Positions 8,255 through 18,609 of a DNA stretch of 64,000 nt are shown here, piece after piece. Numbering within the stretch: the stretch's first letter is position 1; each line of letters opens with the position of its first letter. Under the pieces are notes generated by a model. The model worked only from the letters and a program-made list of their open reading frames with translations, did no database searches and was not told the origin of the DNA. The DNA is taken from NCBI RefSeq assembly GCF_017168195.1, contig NZ_JADNYL010000001.1, positions 434,001 to 498,000 on the forward strand, given 5' to 3'. Source of the DNA: Thalassotalea sp. G2M2-11. Its GTDB lineage: Bacteria > Pseudomonadota > Gammaproteobacteria > Enterobacterales > Alteromonadaceae. Both the position numbers and the translations under genes were made by a program.

Positions 8255-9019
8255 ATGAAATTGTTTAAACCCACTTTAGTGGCATTGGCTCTAGTTTCAG
8301 TCATTGGTTGTCAACAAGAAGCTAAGCAAGAAGAAAAAGCCCCAGTTTTAGACACTGAAGTGCAAAAACAAGCCTATGGGTTAGGAGCATCAATTGGCAT
8401 GTTCACTCAACGTAACTTAGCTGAACAAGAAAAATTAGGTCTTACTTTAGATCAAGCGCTTATTTTACGTGGTTTTAAAGATAGCTTAGCCGGTCAATCA
8501 GTGATTGAAAAAGAAGAAATACAAGCGCTTATGATGAACCTTGAGCAATCAATGCAAGCGAAGAAGCAAGAAGCTGCAACAAAAGCCGCTGAAGAAAGCT
8601 TAGCTGAAGGTAAAAAATTCATGGAAGAGAATGCTAAAAAAGAAGGCGTTCAAGTGACTGAATCAGGTATTCAATATCAAGTGTTAACAGAAGGTACTGG
8701 TGAAAAACCAACAGCTACCGATACGGTTAAAGTTCACTATAAAGGCACTTTTTTAAATGGCGAAGAGTTTGATAGTTCTTATAGCCGTAATCAACCAGCG
8801 GTATTTCCATTAAATCGTGTGATTGCTGGTTGGACTGAAGGTGTACAATTAATGCCTGTTGGTTCTAAGTATAAATTTACTATTCCATCTGACTTAGCCT
8901 ATGGACCAAATGGTAATCCGCCACGCATTCCAGGTAACTCTGTTTTACAATTTGAAATTGAATTATTAGAAATTCAAAAAGCAGAAGAGCCAGAGCAAGT
9001 TGGCGATGCGTCAAAATAA
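8255..9019 (+). CDS. fkpA: FkpA-type peptidyl-prolyl isomerase (lipoprotein)
   Basis: FKBP-type cis-trans prolyl isomerase and chaperone of the periplasm, 254 residues. The N-terminal signal ends VIGC, which predicts lipid attachment at Cys19, unlike soluble E. coli FkpA. Residues about 30-125 form the helical dimerisation domain rich in K, E and A. The FKBP domain occupies about 135-245, with VKVHYKGTFLNGEEFDSSY and IPSDLAYG visible. A strong ribosome binding site (CGGAGAAG) precedes the ATG. The gene stands alone on the plus strand, closed by a terminator. Its role would be folding of envelope proteins. Confidence 0.9.
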   Translation: MKLFKPTLVALALVSVIGCQQEAKQEEKAPVLDTEVQKQAYGLGASIGMFTQRNLAEQEKLGLTLDQALILRGFKDSLAGQSVIEKEEIQALMMNLEQSMQAKKQEAATKAAEESLAEGKKFMEENAKKEGVQVTESGIQYQVLTEGTGEKPTATDTVKVHYKGTFLNGEEFDSSYSRNQPAVFPLNRVIAGWTEGVQLMPVGSKYKFTIPSDLAYGPNGNPPRIPGNSVLQFEIELLEIQKAEEPEQVGDASK

Positions 9020-9036
9020 TCAATAGATTAATATGC

Positions 9037-9069
9037 AAAAAAAACCAGCGACTTTCGCTGGTTTTTTTA
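9037..9069. terminator. Bidirectional terminator after fkpA
   Basis: An 8-bp stem ACCAGCGA/TCGCTGGT with a short loop, flanked by an A-run on the left and a T-run on the right. It can stop both fkpA and the convergent nuclease gene. Confidence 0.88.
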
Positions 9070-9092
9070 TGTGTGGTCAAAGGATAATGTGA

Positions 9093-9992
9093 TTATAGGA
9101 TGATTGATAACTGTTCACTTAATCTCACTGCTGCCTGTAACATGCGCTTAGTTAACTTTTGTTGAAATTCTTGATGATAACTGGGAGTTATTTCGATGGT
9201 TTTTGTTTGATTAGAACGGCAGTTATCTGACACTAATGAACAATACTGTAAAGGAGCACTGCGCACTAGGGTTAGTGATTCATTAGCCCAGTCTATCACA
9301 TTACTGTTACGCCATTCTTGCCAAGGAGCGCTACTTAATGATTGCTTTAACTGTTGATATAAACGCTTTTTAAAGGCCGGGTAATCAAAATTTTTCTTGG
9401 GTTTGTTTAATGGGTACAACAAACACTCATCCCAATACCAATGCAAGTTGTTACATCTGCCTGTTGCAGGGATAACACTATTTTTATTTCCACCATAATC
9501 TGCGGCAAAGCTAACATGTAAAGGTTGATGAATATCTCCTACCCAATGGCCTAAAAACATCAATGCTTGTGCTTTTTCAAAAGGGGTGGTTGAGTGTTTT
9601 AGTTGCTCACTATGAAAGCGAATCGCCTGCGTGACACAGTTTTTACGACAAGTTGCCTGACTAACATTCGTTTGGTCTTGCTCAACATTAAGGTAATGCC
9701 AAGGTTTAAACTCATCATAGCTGTCATCTCTTTTAATGGCATCAGCCCAAGTGCAACTATTGGCAAAACTTACTGCTTGGTCTTTATCTGTTCGAGTGTA
9801 TTGGTTGATGAGGAGTTTGTGTTTCTTGGGGAGACTTTCTAACAGTTGATTGATTTTTTGTTGTTTATCCTGAGGTAATAGCTCATAACTGAGCTGACAT
9901 ACAAGTTGATGGCCAATTTGTCCTAATGCCCAACTTGGAAACGACACACTAGTAAGCAGTATCAGTAATAACAGTAATAGACGATTCATCAT
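9093..9992 (-). CDS. S1/P1-family secreted nuclease
   Basis: Zinc-dependent single-strand nuclease and 3'-nucleotidase family, 299 residues with a signal peptide ending around FPSWA. Zinc-ligand motifs in order are GQIGHQ, CTWADAI, WHYLNV, FLGHWVGDIHQPLHV and NNLHWYWDE, giving the expected His and Asp set. In S1 and P1 the mature N-terminal Trp is itself a zinc ligand. Here a Trp occurs two residues before the predicted cleavage site, so processing decides whether it is kept. Several extra Cys (CRKNC, CSLVSDNC) suggest disulfides. Role: scavenging of nucleic acid as a phosphate or nucleoside source. Confidence 0.85.
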   Translation of the reverse strand: MMNRLLLLLLILLTSVSFPSWALGQIGHQLVCQLSYELLPQDKQQKINQLLESLPKKHKLLINQYTRTDKDQAVSFANSCTWADAIKRDDSYDEFKPWHYLNVEQDQTNVSQATCRKNCVTQAIRFHSEQLKHSTTPFEKAQALMFLGHWVGDIHQPLHVSFAADYGGNKNSVIPATGRCNNLHWYWDECLLYPLNKPKKNFDYPAFKKRLYQQLKQSLSSAPWQEWRNSNVIDWANESLTLVRSAPLQYCSLVSDNCRSNQTKTIEITPSYHQEFQQKLTKRMLQAAVRLSEQLSIIL

Positions 9993-10086
9993 ATTGTTCT
10001 CTTTATTTTTTGCTAAGGATATAGCATTAATGATGAAATAAAAATATGCTGTTAAATATATCTATACGCATTGGATAGAATAAATT

Positions 10087-11196
10087 ATGGAGCATTTTGA
10101 TGCCGTTATTGTTGGTGCAGGTGTGGTTGGCCTTGCCATTGCCGCGAAGTTGAGTGAGCAATTTTCTAAGGTATTGCTGATTGATAAAAATGCGTGTTTT
10201 GGCGAGGAAACCAGTAGTCGTAATAGTGAAGTGATACATGCAGGCATTTATTATCCATCTTCAAGTTTAAAAGCTAAGTTGTGTGTACAGGGAAAAGAAG
10301 CCTTATACCGTTACTGCGAGAAAATGCAGATCCCTCATCAGCGATTGGGAAAATTTTTGGTGGCGCACAATGAAGATGACGAGGATTTTTTACATAAAAC
10401 CGTGACCTTGGCTGAACAAAATGGCGTGTGTGATCTCACTTGGCGTACTCAGTCTCAGTTACGTGCTATTGAACCCGAACTGGCTGCTAGTGCTGCGCTA
10501 TCTTCTCCTTCTACAGGGATAATTGATGTACATAGTTACATGCAAAGTTTGCTAGTGACGTTTCAGCAAAATGGCGGTTTGTTTGTCGCGAACACCAAAA
10601 TGAATGCAGCCGAGCCTATGAATAATGGTTTCGAACTTCAGATAACCAGTGTGAATGATGCCATTACGCTATCGACACAATATTTAATCAATAGTGGTGG
10701 TCTACACAGCAGCAAAGTTGCCACCACGATAGCAGGGCTAGCTGCAGACTCTATTCCCGCATTGCATTACTGTCGCGGTCATTATTTTTCTTATATGGGC
10801 AAAAGCCCATTTGAGCATTTAATTTACCCGATACCAGAAGCGAATGGTTTGGGTATTCATGCATCTTTAGATATTGGTGGTCAATTAAAGTTTGGCCCAG
10901 ATACACAATATATTAATGAGCTATCGTATGGGGTTGATGAACAACTAAGAGAAAAATTTTATTTAGCAATAAAGCAATATTTTCCCCGTATTAATCGTGA
11001 AAAATTACAGCCTGCTTATGCGGGTATTCGCCCTAAATTACAGGGTGAGAACGATGGTTTTTGTGATTTTAAAATACAAACCAGTAAAGAGCATCAAGTA
11101 GGTGGTTTGGTCAATCTCTATGGTATCGACTCGCCAGGGTTAACTTCTAGTTTAGCGATAGCTGAGTATGTTTTACAGTCTCTGCTAGATGATTAA
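10087..11196 (+). CDS. FAD-dependent oxidoreductase, L-2-hydroxyglutarate dehydrogenase-like
   Basis: A DAO-family flavoprotein of 369 residues. The dinucleotide-binding motif VIVGAGVVGLAIA lies at residues 8-20, followed by LLIDKN. The signature SSRNSEVIHAGIYY and the C-terminal YAGIRPKLQG are typical of the LhgO/L2HGDH group, which oxidises L-2-hydroxyglutarate and feeds electrons to quinone. An early ATG at 10087 gives the full Rossmann fold. The gene is monocistronic. The substrate is inferred from family resemblance only; glycerol-3-phosphate or other 2-hydroxy acids are less likely alternatives. Confidence 0.8.
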   Translation: MEHFDAVIVGAGVVGLAIAAKLSEQFSKVLLIDKNACFGEETSSRNSEVIHAGIYYPSSSLKAKLCVQGKEALYRYCEKMQIPHQRLGKFLVAHNEDDEDFLHKTVTLAEQNGVCDLTWRTQSQLRAIEPELAASAALSSPSTGIIDVHSYMQSLLVTFQQNGGLFVANTKMNAAEPMNNGFELQITSVNDAITLSTQYLINSGGLHSSKVATTIAGLAADSIPALHYCRGHYFSYMGKSPFEHLIYPIPEANGLGIHASLDIGGQLKFGPDTQYINELSYGVDEQLREKFYLAIKQYFPRINREKLQPAYAGIRPKLQGENDGFCDFKIQTSKEHQVGGLVNLYGIDSPGLTSSLAIAEYVLQSLLDD

Positions 11197-11424
11197 TTAA
11201 ACAAAAGTTATAACTTATGGCTGAATTGTTATTTATTTTTAGTGAATAGTTTGTCATTATCTAGGTGTTGATTTTTCAAGCTGTTTGTTATCGATAGGGT
11301 ACAAGTGGCTGGGGGGAAAATTAATGTTGTCAAGGTTAGAGTACTCTCTCTGGTAATGCTAACTGACAGTTGAGCAACTTTCTAGTGATCCTAATTTTAC
11401 CTAGACGTGCTAGTAAGTTTTTTC
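11197..11424 (+). other. Non-coding stretch before a terminator
   Basis: No credible gene is seen between the oxidoreductase stop and a strong terminator 230 bases later. The distance allows a long 3' untranslated region or a small RNA of its own. I see no clear promoter, so this is only a possibility. Confidence 0.3.
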
Positions 11425-11449
11425 AGGGTAGCTTTGCTACCCTTTTTTT
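11425..11449 (+). terminator. Rho-independent terminator
   Basis: Perfect 8-bp stem AGGGTAGC/GCTACCCT with a TTT loop, followed by seven T. It would end transcription from the oxidoreductase gene or from a small RNA in the preceding gap. Confidence 0.85.
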
Positions 11450-11505
11450 ATCCAATGATAGAATTATCAATTATTGCTGCTTTCAGACAAGAGTGACCTT
11501 AAAAG

Positions 11506-12780
11506 TTAAGTATTCAAAACCTGAAAAGCGATTTCTAAAATTACCGTCGTGATACATACGACAGCAATTGTCAACAATCCATACGTTTTTAACATATTTT
11601 CATTCAGTTTATTTTCTTCATTGACTAATGACAGTTTTAATTGACCTTTTGAATTAGCGTGAAGCGAGATCATCAGTGGTTTTATCAGGCAAAGGTAGAT
11701 AACGACTGCGGTGATGGGGCCAATTAAAGATTCTGATATATGCAGGTATAACTTTGAACCGTCATCAAGCGTGCTGAGTAATGACACTAGGCTCACTAAA
11801 AGATAAATAATGCCTGAAGAAATAGTTAAGCGGCTTAAATAATTTAAGAACATATGAATAGTGATCAGTTGGCGCTCCTCTGTCACTCCCTTAAGTGCAC
11901 CTATTAACAAAGGTAAGGTAAGTTTTCCATAAGAAATAATGGCGCCCACAATGACGAGTAACATAATGAAGATAAATGCAGGCATGAAAAATATATTCGC
12001 ACCTATAGCTGACGGTGCGAGTATTACGGTTAATAAAATGAGCAGCATTCCAGTGATTCGAGTCATTGTTGCCGTCCCACCTGCCTGTTCAGATTTATAA
12101 TTAAGCGGAGTAGATTGAAGCTTTTGTTTAATAAGATTGTGTTTTAAAACTTGTATCACTAACTCAGAAAATATAATTGCGTAAAGAAAAGAAATTATAA
12201 GTACAGCAAGTGCTGGGCCCATCAATTTAGGTTCATTATAGTTTTTTATGATGAGTAAAGTTTCTACGCCCATCGCCACTAGAAAACCATATAAAGTAAA
12301 ATTAGAAAGAGAGTTAAACATTGCAACTTTATTGAAAAGCCAAGAGTATGTTCGTTGCGAATTTGTAACATAAGAAGAGCTAGAAAGCTTGGGGTTTTTG
12401 GCATATGTTAATAAAGTACAGCCGATGAGAACACCACCAACAAATAAACCAGAGACAAGATCTACAAACATATTTAGATGCCCGAACTTTAACATTAGCG
12501 TAGTAACTATTGATAGCATCAATAAGATACCTAAAAGCTCAGGTAGTTTTTTTACTTCATGTTTGTCATTTAACGGGAAGGATTCTTCTAGTAGATTAGA
12601 TTTATCGGTATTAAAAGCTGAACAAAGGGCTGATAATGTTTCTATTGATGATATTCCTGTTTTTTCGATGCGTTGAATAGTTCGTAAACTCACATCGCAG
12701 ATATCAGCTAGTTGCTGCTGAGTCCAATTTTTTTGAGATCGAAAACGTTTTATTGCTTCAATATCCAGTTGCAAGTTCAT
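11506..12780 (-). CDS. Membrane-bound XRE-type regulator
   Basis: A 424-residue protein joining a Cro/CI-type HTH (about residues 5-60: WTQQQLADICDVSLRTIQRIE) to a long hydrophobic part. That part has roughly ten predicted membrane segments (for example TLMLKFGHLNMF, AVLIISFLYAIIF and MLLILLTVILAPSAI). The start at ATG 12780 is chosen because the HTH begins there; the frame extends upstream to 12813 without a better site. Such fusions sense a membrane or extracellular cue and bind DNA next to the membrane. Three TGTCA half sites upstream may be its own operator. The target is unknown. Confidence 0.75.
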   Translation of the reverse strand: MNLQLDIEAIKRFRSQKNWTQQQLADICDVSLRTIQRIEKTGISSIETLSALCSAFNTDKSNLLEESFPLNDKHEVKKLPELLGILLMLSIVTTLMLKFGHLNMFVDLVSGLFVGGVLIGCTLLTYAKNPKLSSSSYVTNSQRTYSWLFNKVAMFNSLSNFTLYGFLVAMGVETLLIIKNYNEPKLMGPALAVLIISFLYAIIFSELVIQVLKHNLIKQKLQSTPLNYKSEQAGGTATMTRITGMLLILLTVILAPSAIGANIFFMPAFIFIMLLVIVGAIISYGKLTLPLLIGALKGVTEERQLITIHMFLNYLSRLTISSGIIYLLVSLVSLLSTLDDGSKLYLHISESLIGPITAVVIYLCLIKPLMISLHANSKGQLKLSLVNEENKLNENMLKTYGLLTIAVVCITTVILEIAFQVLNT

Positions 12781-12849
12781 AATGTATTTCCGCCGCTTGA
12801 ATTTGACTAGCATAGACTTACTAATTGATTTATCAACGACTTTCCTGTG

Positions 12850-12878
12850 ATGTCATGTGACATGGCATATGTATGTCA
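12850..12878. promoter_or_regulatory. Three ATGTCA half sites upstream of the XRE regulator
   Basis: ATGTCA at 12850-12855, its inverse TGACAT at 12858-12863 and another ATGTCA at 12873-12878 lie about 70 bases upstream of the regulator start. The arrangement resembles an autoregulatory operator for an HTH dimer. Confidence 0.4.
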
Positions 12879-12956
12879 TATTACTTGATCATATTAATAT
12901 ATAGAACAATTCGATAAATGAGCATGTTTAGTTTAAATTAGAGTGTTAAACCCGAG

Positions 12957-12972
12957 ATGAGAATATTCTCAT
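12957..12972. promoter_or_regulatory. Perfect 16-bp palindrome upstream of cysJ
   Basis: ATGAGAATATTCTCAT is an exact palindrome in the 340-base gap between the XRE regulator and cysJ, about 150 bases before the cysJ start. It is a candidate operator. I cannot assign a regulator; CysB sites are usually less symmetric. Confidence 0.4.
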
Positions 12973-13122
12973 TCCCGAATAGATTCACCACAAGTAAAGC
13001 GTAATTAATAAAACATAGTTTTATATTCTTTATTGGAATAAAAAAGCCTTTTCTATTCTTTTTCTTTTGGACAGACTCCGTCTATTCTTGCTTCATTATT
13101 TTGAAATGGGCGAATTGACGAT

Positions 13123-14919
13123 ATGTTGCCAAATCAACAAAATTTAAACCAAACCATGCTGGATGCGAATCAGTTGGCATCTTTACAACAAACTGTTGGC
13201 AATTTTTCGCCATTACAATTGGCGTGGGCGAGTGGCTATTTAGCGGCGAAAGCAGAAGGTGCTTCCGTTGCTGTGCTGCCTACTGGTAGCAATGTGCAGG
13301 CCTCTTCTACCCTAACGATTTTGTATGGTTCTCAAACTGGTAATGCCAAAGGTGTAGCGAAAGCGCTGGCTGAGCAAGCACAGGCTCAGGGTCTTACTGT
13401 TGATTGCAAAAGCATGGGAGAGTTTAAGCCGAAGAGCATTAAAAATGTGTCGCATCTCTTGATTGTTGCTAGTACTAATGGTGAGGGTGAGCCGCCCGAT
13501 GATGCCGTAGCGTTACATGAGTTTTTACAGTCTAAAAAAGCGCCGAAGTTGGCCAATTTACATTTTAGTGTTTTGGCATTAGGTGATACTAGCTATGAGT
13601 TCTTTTGCCAAACAGGTAAAGACTTTGATGAATTTTTAGTAAAACTTGGCGCACAACAAATTGCGCCACGTGTAGATTGCGATGTCGATTATGATGACGC
13701 CGCACAAGCATGGTCGGCAGAGATCATTGCAAAATCAAAAGATTTATTGGGTAGCAGTGAAGCGCCAACCAATGTAGTGGCAATGCCAACCATAGGGGCA
13801 AGCAGCCAATACACCAAACAACAGCCTTACACCGCTGAATTAAGTGTTAGTCAAAAGATCACTGGTCGTGACTCTAACAAAGATGTACGTCACATTGAAA
13901 TTGATTTAGGTGAGTCAGGTTTAACCTATCAACCGGGCGATGCCTTGGGTGTTTGGTTTGATAATGATGTTGAATTAGTGGCTGAAATTATTTCAGCGCT
14001 TGAATTTTCAGCTAATGAGCCGGTTGAAATTGCGGGTGAAAGTCTTTCATTAAAAGCCGCATTAACATCTAAGCTTGAGATCACGCAAACGTCTGTCAAT
14101 TTTGTTAGCTTTTGGGCGGAACAATCTACTAATGTAGCGTTAGTTAAGCTGACAGATGATAAAAACAAACTACGTGAATTCGCTGCAAACCACCAAGTGG
14201 TTGATGTGATCAAATTAGCACCAGCCAAGGTTGCTGCCCAAGACTTTGTTGATGCATTACGCAAAATAACACCACGCTTGTATTCGATAGCCTCAAGTCA
14301 GGCAGAAGTGGAAGAAGAAGTGCACCTTACCGTTGGCTTAGTGGAGTATCAACAAGGTGACCACCTTAGAGCAGGCGGCGCATCAAGCTTTTTAGGTAAA
14401 CGTTTGGCCGAGGGTGGCGAAGTAAAAGTTTTTATCGAACACAATGATAACTTCCGTTTGCCTGCTGATGGCAATACGCCAGTGATCATGATCGGCCCAG
14501 GTACAGGTATTGCGCCATTTAGAGCATTTTTACAAGAACGTGAAGCAACTGATGCACAAGGCGATAACTGGTTATTCTTTGGCGATCAAACCTTTACGCA
14601 AGACTTCTTATACCAAGTGGAATGGCAAGGGTATTTAAAATCAGGGCTGTTAACCAAAATCGATTTAGCCTTTTCTCGTGATCAGGCTGAAAAAGTATAT
14701 GTGCAAGATCGTTTGCGTGAGAATGCCACTGAAGTCTATAGCTGGCTTGAACGTGGTGCCCATCTTTATATCTGTGGTGATATGAGCCGTATGGCAAAAG
14801 ATGTCGAGCAAGCACTTACTGACATTATTATCGAACAAGGCAATAAAACAGCCGAGCAAGCCCAACAGTATTTAAAAGATTTACGTGACGCTAAGCGTTA
14901 TCAGAAGGATGTATATTAA
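13123..14919 (+). CDS. cysJ: CysJ, sulfite reductase flavoprotein alpha subunit
   Basis: NADPH-dependent flavoprotein that passes electrons to CysI for sulfite reduction to sulfide. The flavodoxin-like FMN domain (about residues 65-205) opens with [11 protein letters not shown] and contains [11 protein letters not shown]. The FAD domain has RLYSIASSQ, and the NADP domain has [17 protein letters not shown]. The C-terminus [10 protein letters not shown] is the family ending. Length 598 agrees with E. coli CysJ (599). It heads the cysJIH operon and its TAA overlaps the cysI ATG by one base. The cytoplasmic holoenzyme is a CysJ octamer with CysI. Confidence 0.95.
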   Translation: MLPNQQNLNQTMLDANQLASLQQTVGNFSPLQLAWASGYLAAKAEGASVAVLPTGSNVQASSTLTILYGSQTGNAKGVAKALAEQAQAQGLTVDCKSMGEFKPKSIKNVSHLLIVASTNGEGEPPDDAVALHEFLQSKKAPKLANLHFSVLALGDTSYEFFCQTGKDFDEFLVKLGAQQIAPRVDCDVDYDDAAQAWSAEIIAKSKDLLGSSEAPTNVVAMPTIGASSQYTKQQPYTAELSVSQKITGRDSNKDVRHIEIDLGESGLTYQPGDALGVWFDNDVELVAEIISALEFSANEPVEIAGESLSLKAALTSKLEITQTSVNFVSFWAEQSTNVALVKLTDDKNKLREFAANHQVVDVIKLAPAKVAAQDFVDALRKITPRLYSIASSQAEVEEEVHLTVGLVEYQQGDHLRAGGASSFLGKRLAEGGEVKVFIEHNDNFRLPADGNTPVIMIGPGTGIAPFRAFLQEREATDAQGDNWLFFGDQTFTQDFLYQVEWQGYLKSGLLTKIDLAFSRDQAEKVYVQDRLRENATEVYSWLERGAHLYICGDMSRMAKDVEQALTDIIIEQGNKTAEQAQQYLKDLRDAKRYQKDVY

Positions 14920-16652
14920 TGACAAGTACAACTCAAGCAAATGGCCCTCTTATTGTTGAAGGTAACTTGGCTGATAACGAGCGATTAAAACGTGAAAGTC
15001 ACTTTTTACGTGGCACTATTGCACAAGATTTACAAGATCCTGTGACAGGGGGCTTTACTGCCGATAACTTTCAGTTAATACGTTTTCATGGCATGTATCA
15101 ACAAGATGATCGTGATATTCGTGCTGAACGGACCAAGCAAAAGCTTGAACCATTGCATAATGTGATGCTACGTGCGCGGATGCCTGGGGGCATTATTACT
15201 CCTAAACAATGGTTAGCGATTGATAAGTTTGCTGCACAAAGCACTATGTATGGCTCTATTCGTTTAACGACTCGTCAAACGTTTCAGTTTCATGGGGTGC
15301 TTAAGCCAAATATTAAGGTGATGCATCAAACGTTAAATAGTATTGGTATTGACTCTATTGCCACTGCTGGCGATGTTAATCGTAATGTGTTGTGTACCAC
15401 TAACCCGGTGGAATCTGAACTTCATGAAGAAGCTTATCAATGGGCAGCGAAAATAAGTGAACACTTATTACCTAAAACCCGTGCCTATGCGGAAATCTGG
15501 CTAGATGGCGAGAAACTTGAAGGCCCGAATGGGGAAGATACCGAAGAGCCCATTCTTGGTAGTAATTATTTACCGCGTAAGTTTAAAACAACGGTAGTGA
15601 TCCCACCGCAAAATGATGTTGATGTTCATGCGAACGATTTAAACTTCGTTGCAATTGCAGAACAAGGCAAATTAGTTGGTTTTAATGTCTTAGTTGGTGG
15701 TGGCTTAGCCATGACTCATGGCGATAAGTCAACTTATCCTCGTAAGGCAGATGATTTTGGTTTTATACCGCTAGCACATACGCTAGATGTGGCTGCTGCG
15801 GTAGTGAGTACGCAACGTGATTGGGGCAACCGTGTTAATCGTAAAAATGCGAAAACCAAATATACCTTAGATCGTGTGGGTATCGACACCTTTAAAGCCG
15901 AAGTGGAAAAACGCGCTGGCGTTAACTTTGCTGATTCTCGTCCTTATGAATTTACAGGGCGTGGTGATCGCCTTGGTTGGGTAGAAGGTTTTGATGGTAA
16001 GCATCACTTAGCATTATTTATTGAAAATGGACGTTTATTGGATTATCCGGGCAAGCCGTTGAAAACTGGCGTGGCAGAGATTGCCAAGGTACATAAAGGT
16101 GATTTTCGCATGACAGCGAATCAAAACCTTATTGTGGCAGGTGTTGCTTCTCAAGATAAAGCGCAGATAGAACAAATAGCCCGTGCCCATGGCTTAATGG
16201 ATGATGGTATCTCAAATCAACGTAAAAATTCGATGGCATGTGTGGCGTTTCCTACTTGTCCATTGGCAATGGCAGAAGCCGAGCGTTATCTTCCTAGTTT
16301 AGTCAATGAAGTGGAAGCTATTCTTACTAAGCATGGCGCTGGTGATGACAGTATTATTTTACGGGTAACAGGTTGTCCTAATGGCTGTGGTCGAGCAATG
16401 CTCGCTGAATTAGGCTTAGTTGGTAAAGGACCTGGTAAATACAATATGCATCTTGGCGGTAATATTGCGGGTACTCGTGTACCTAAAATGTATAAAGAAA
16501 ATTTAACTGAGCAAGATATTCTGACAGAAATTGATCAATTAGTGGCGCGTTGGGTTGCTGAGCGTGAAGGTAATGAAGCCTTTGGTGACTTTACGATTCG
16601 CGCTGGGATTGTCGATGAAGTGGTGGTCAGTAAGCGAGACTTTCATGACTAA
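14919..16652 (+). CDS. cysI: CysI, sulfite reductase hemoprotein beta subunit
   Basis: Siroheme and 4Fe-4S protein catalysing the six-electron reduction of sulfite to sulfide. Cluster cysteines are visible at residues 441 and 447 (CVAFPTC) and 486 and 490 (CPNGC). The siroheme-binding Arg region [10 protein letters not shown] is near residue 124. The 577 residues match the usual length (570 in E. coli). Translation is coupled to cysJ by a TAATG overlap and to cysH by an 8-base ATGACTAA overlap. It works together with CysJ in assimilatory sulfate reduction. Confidence 0.95.
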   Translation: MTSTTQANGPLIVEGNLADNERLKRESHFLRGTIAQDLQDPVTGGFTADNFQLIRFHGMYQQDDRDIRAERTKQKLEPLHNVMLRARMPGGIITPKQWLAIDKFAAQSTMYGSIRLTTRQTFQFHGVLKPNIKVMHQTLNSIGIDSIATAGDVNRNVLCTTNPVESELHEEAYQWAAKISEHLLPKTRAYAEIWLDGEKLEGPNGEDTEEPILGSNYLPRKFKTTVVIPPQNDVDVHANDLNFVAIAEQGKLVGFNVLVGGGLAMTHGDKSTYPRKADDFGFIPLAHTLDVAAAVVSTQRDWGNRVNRKNAKTKYTLDRVGIDTFKAEVEKRAGVNFADSRPYEFTGRGDRLGWVEGFDGKHHLALFIENGRLLDYPGKPLKTGVAEIAKVHKGDFRMTANQNLIVAGVASQDKAQIEQIARAHGLMDDGISNQRKNSMACVAFPTCPLAMAEAERYLPSLVNEVEAILTKHGAGDDSIILRVTGCPNGCGRAMLAELGLVGKGPGKYNMHLGGNIAGTRVPKMYKENLTEQDILTEIDQLVARWVAEREGNEAFGDFTIRAGIVDEVVVSKRDFHD

Positions 16653-17406
16653 TATACCTTCGCAGGCATCCTCTTCTGTGATCAATAGTAAATTTCCTGC
16701 CTCATTACCTGAGCCTTGGTTGAGGCAGTGGAATGAGCTGTTAGAGCAGCAATCAGCAACAGAACGTGTTGAGTGGGCAATGGAAAATTTGCCGTCACAG
16801 TTTGTTTTATCATCAAGCTTTGGTATTCAATCGGCAGTGATGTTGCATATGTTGACGCAAGTTGATGCCAATATTCCGGTGATATTAACCGATACAGGGC
16901 ATTTATTTCCTGAAACGTATCGCTTTATTGATCAATTGACAGAGCGATTAAAACTGAATTTACATGTTTACAGTGCGAAGGAAAGTGCGGCATGGCAAAT
17001 GGCTAAATATGGTGAAGAGTGGCAAAAAGATGAAGCGTCATTAAAAGCCTATAATCGTCGTAATAAGGTTGAGCCGTTAGAGCGAGGCTTAACTGAATTA
17101 AATGCAGGCACTTGGTTCTCTGGAGTGCGACGTCAGCAGTCGCAGCATCGTGAAGGTTTGTCTGTGGTAGGGATCTTACGTGGCCGCTTTAAAGTGCACC
17201 CTATCATTGATTGGAGTAACCGCGATATTCATCAGTATTTAACCAAGCATAGCTTGCCGTATCATCCATTGTGGGATCAGGGCTATGTATCTGTGGGCGA
17301 TACTCACAGCACTAGGCCGTTGACGCTGGGGATGGATGAAAGTGAAACTCGTTTCTCAGGGATGCAACGTGAATGCGGTTTACATACCGATGGTGATGGG
17401 ATCTAA
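16645..17406 (+). CDS. cysH: CysH, PAPS reductase
   Basis: Thioredoxin-dependent phosphoadenylyl-sulfate reductase making sulfite and PAP. The PP-motif [14 protein letters not shown] (about residues 55-68) and [11 protein letters not shown] are visible. The catalytic Cys is at position 244 in RECGLH near the C-terminus. The extra cysteines that bind an iron-sulfur cluster in APS reductases are absent, so the substrate is PAPS. The start is set at 16645, inside the cysI end, rather than 16555, which would overlap cysI by about 100 bases. 253 residues. It is the last gene of cysJIH. The PAP it makes would be removed by CysQ. Confidence 0.94.
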   Translation: MTNIPSQASSSVINSKFPASLPEPWLRQWNELLEQQSATERVEWAMENLPSQFVLSSSFGIQSAVMLHMLTQVDANIPVILTDTGHLFPETYRFIDQLTERLKLNLHVYSAKESAAWQMAKYGEEWQKDEASLKAYNRRNKVEPLERGLTELNAGTWFSGVRRQQSQHREGLSVVGILRGRFKVHPIIDWSNRDIHQYLTKHSLPYHPLWDQGYVSVGDTHSTRPLTLGMDESETRFSGMQRECGLHTDGDGI

Positions 17407-18315
17407 TTAATCCTTAATAGAAAATAACCCTGAAAAGGCTTGTTTTATACTGTTAAAATATTTTTGATTGGCATTATCACCTATCAGTTGGGCCAGTTCT
17501 GAGCCCACTGGGGTGAATTTATAAAAGCGTAATAGACAATTATTTTTATCTGCAACTATGGTAAATGGGCTGCCATTATAATTGAGCGAAATTGATTCAC
17601 CTTTACTAATGGGAGACGTTTCGGTTTCTTGAATAAAAATAAGGTGGTTGTCTGCCAGAGTTAATAATTCAGAATACGCTAAACCAAACTGGCTCAAATT
17701 GATGTGCTGTTCTCTGCTCTTACTGAAAAAATTAAATAGCCCTGGGGTTTGTGAAGCACCTGAAATAATTCGCATATTTCTATAACTGTGATCTCTGACA
17801 GCTAATGCACAAGCTTTTGATAGCAATTTGGCTTCACTAATACTTAAATTTCTAAAGGCGGAGAGTGATTTCAGTGAAAAGCTACCCGGAGCTGCAATTT
17901 CACCTGCGAGGATCTTGGCCCATAACTCTTGCATGGTGTTATTACTGATATCCTCAGCCAAGGCGGTAAAACTATTAAACCAGTCTTGATCTGCGCGATC
18001 GGTTACCTCATTACTTGAACAATAGGGGATCGCTTTTTGGATAATATTCTCAAGGTTCTGCTGTTTACGAAGTTGTAAGAGTCGTTCTCTTTTTCTCATT
18101 CGCTCTTCAAGAGGTGCTTGTTTATCGGGGGAAAGTAATGCGCCATCTACGACAAATTGTTTAGCGAGAGTAAGTAATTGCATGTGAGAAGAAGGGCTTG
18201 CGCTGTGTTTAGTTTTAGTGCCAGCGTCTACACTTTCTGTCGTCGTAGCTTGGCTTTTAGCTTTCACTGGGGTCACTTTAACCGATGTTGTCGCAGAGGC
18301 TTTACCAATTTTCAT
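17407..18315 (-). CDS. TIGR03899-like conserved protein of unknown function
   Basis: A 302-residue cytoplasmic protein. The first 45 residues are low complexity (K, T, A, S). The middle contains QELWAKILAGEIAAPGSFS, near residue 140, a signature I associate with the TIGR03899/DUF2806 group. It may interact with nucleic acid or membranes, but nothing in the sequence demonstrates this. It converges on cysH with no gap, since its stop begins directly after the cysH stop; no terminator is visible between them. Function unknown; the family name rests on memory of this motif. Confidence 0.6.
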   Translation of the reverse strand: MKIGKASATTSVKVTPVKAKSQATTTESVDAGTKTKHSASPSSHMQLLTLAKQFVVDGALLSPDKQAPLEERMRKRERLLQLRKQQNLENIIQKAIPYCSSNEVTDRADQDWFNSFTALAEDISNNTMQELWAKILAGEIAAPGSFSLKSLSAFRNLSISEAKLLSKACALAVRDHSYRNMRIISGASQTPGLFNFFSKSREQHINLSQFGLAYSELLTLADNHLIFIQETETSPISKGESISLNYNGSPFTIVADKNNCLLRFYKFTPVGSELAQLIGDNANQKYFNSIKQAFSGLFSIKD

Positions 18316-18609
18316 TGTAACATCCTAAAAAACAGCACTATTTATTTCTTACTGATTCAGTATCCTCCGCTTTTATTGTTTTGTCTACGAGAAAATTAAT
18401 TTGAAATTTTATAGGTAGTCTCAAAAACTTCACCTATTCTTTACATATAGGTAACGGGCGTTTGAATTAATTAATTATTATGCAATTGTTAGGTTGAATA
18501 TTCCGTTACTCACTTTTATTATGTAAGTGTGGGTGTTTAATTTATAATAATTAACCTAGTAGTGAAATACAGACAAAATGGCTAGTTGTCTACTTACTTT
18601 GAGGAATAT

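Noticed and set aside
11261-11280. Sequence AGGTGTTGATTTTTCAAG resembling the end of the MITE-like element at 4329
   Set aside because: The similarity covers only part of the end with mismatches, and no partner repeat lies within a few hundred bases.
11370-11552. 60-codon plus-strand frame
   Set aside because: It runs through a strong terminator and overlaps the end of the XRE regulator gene.
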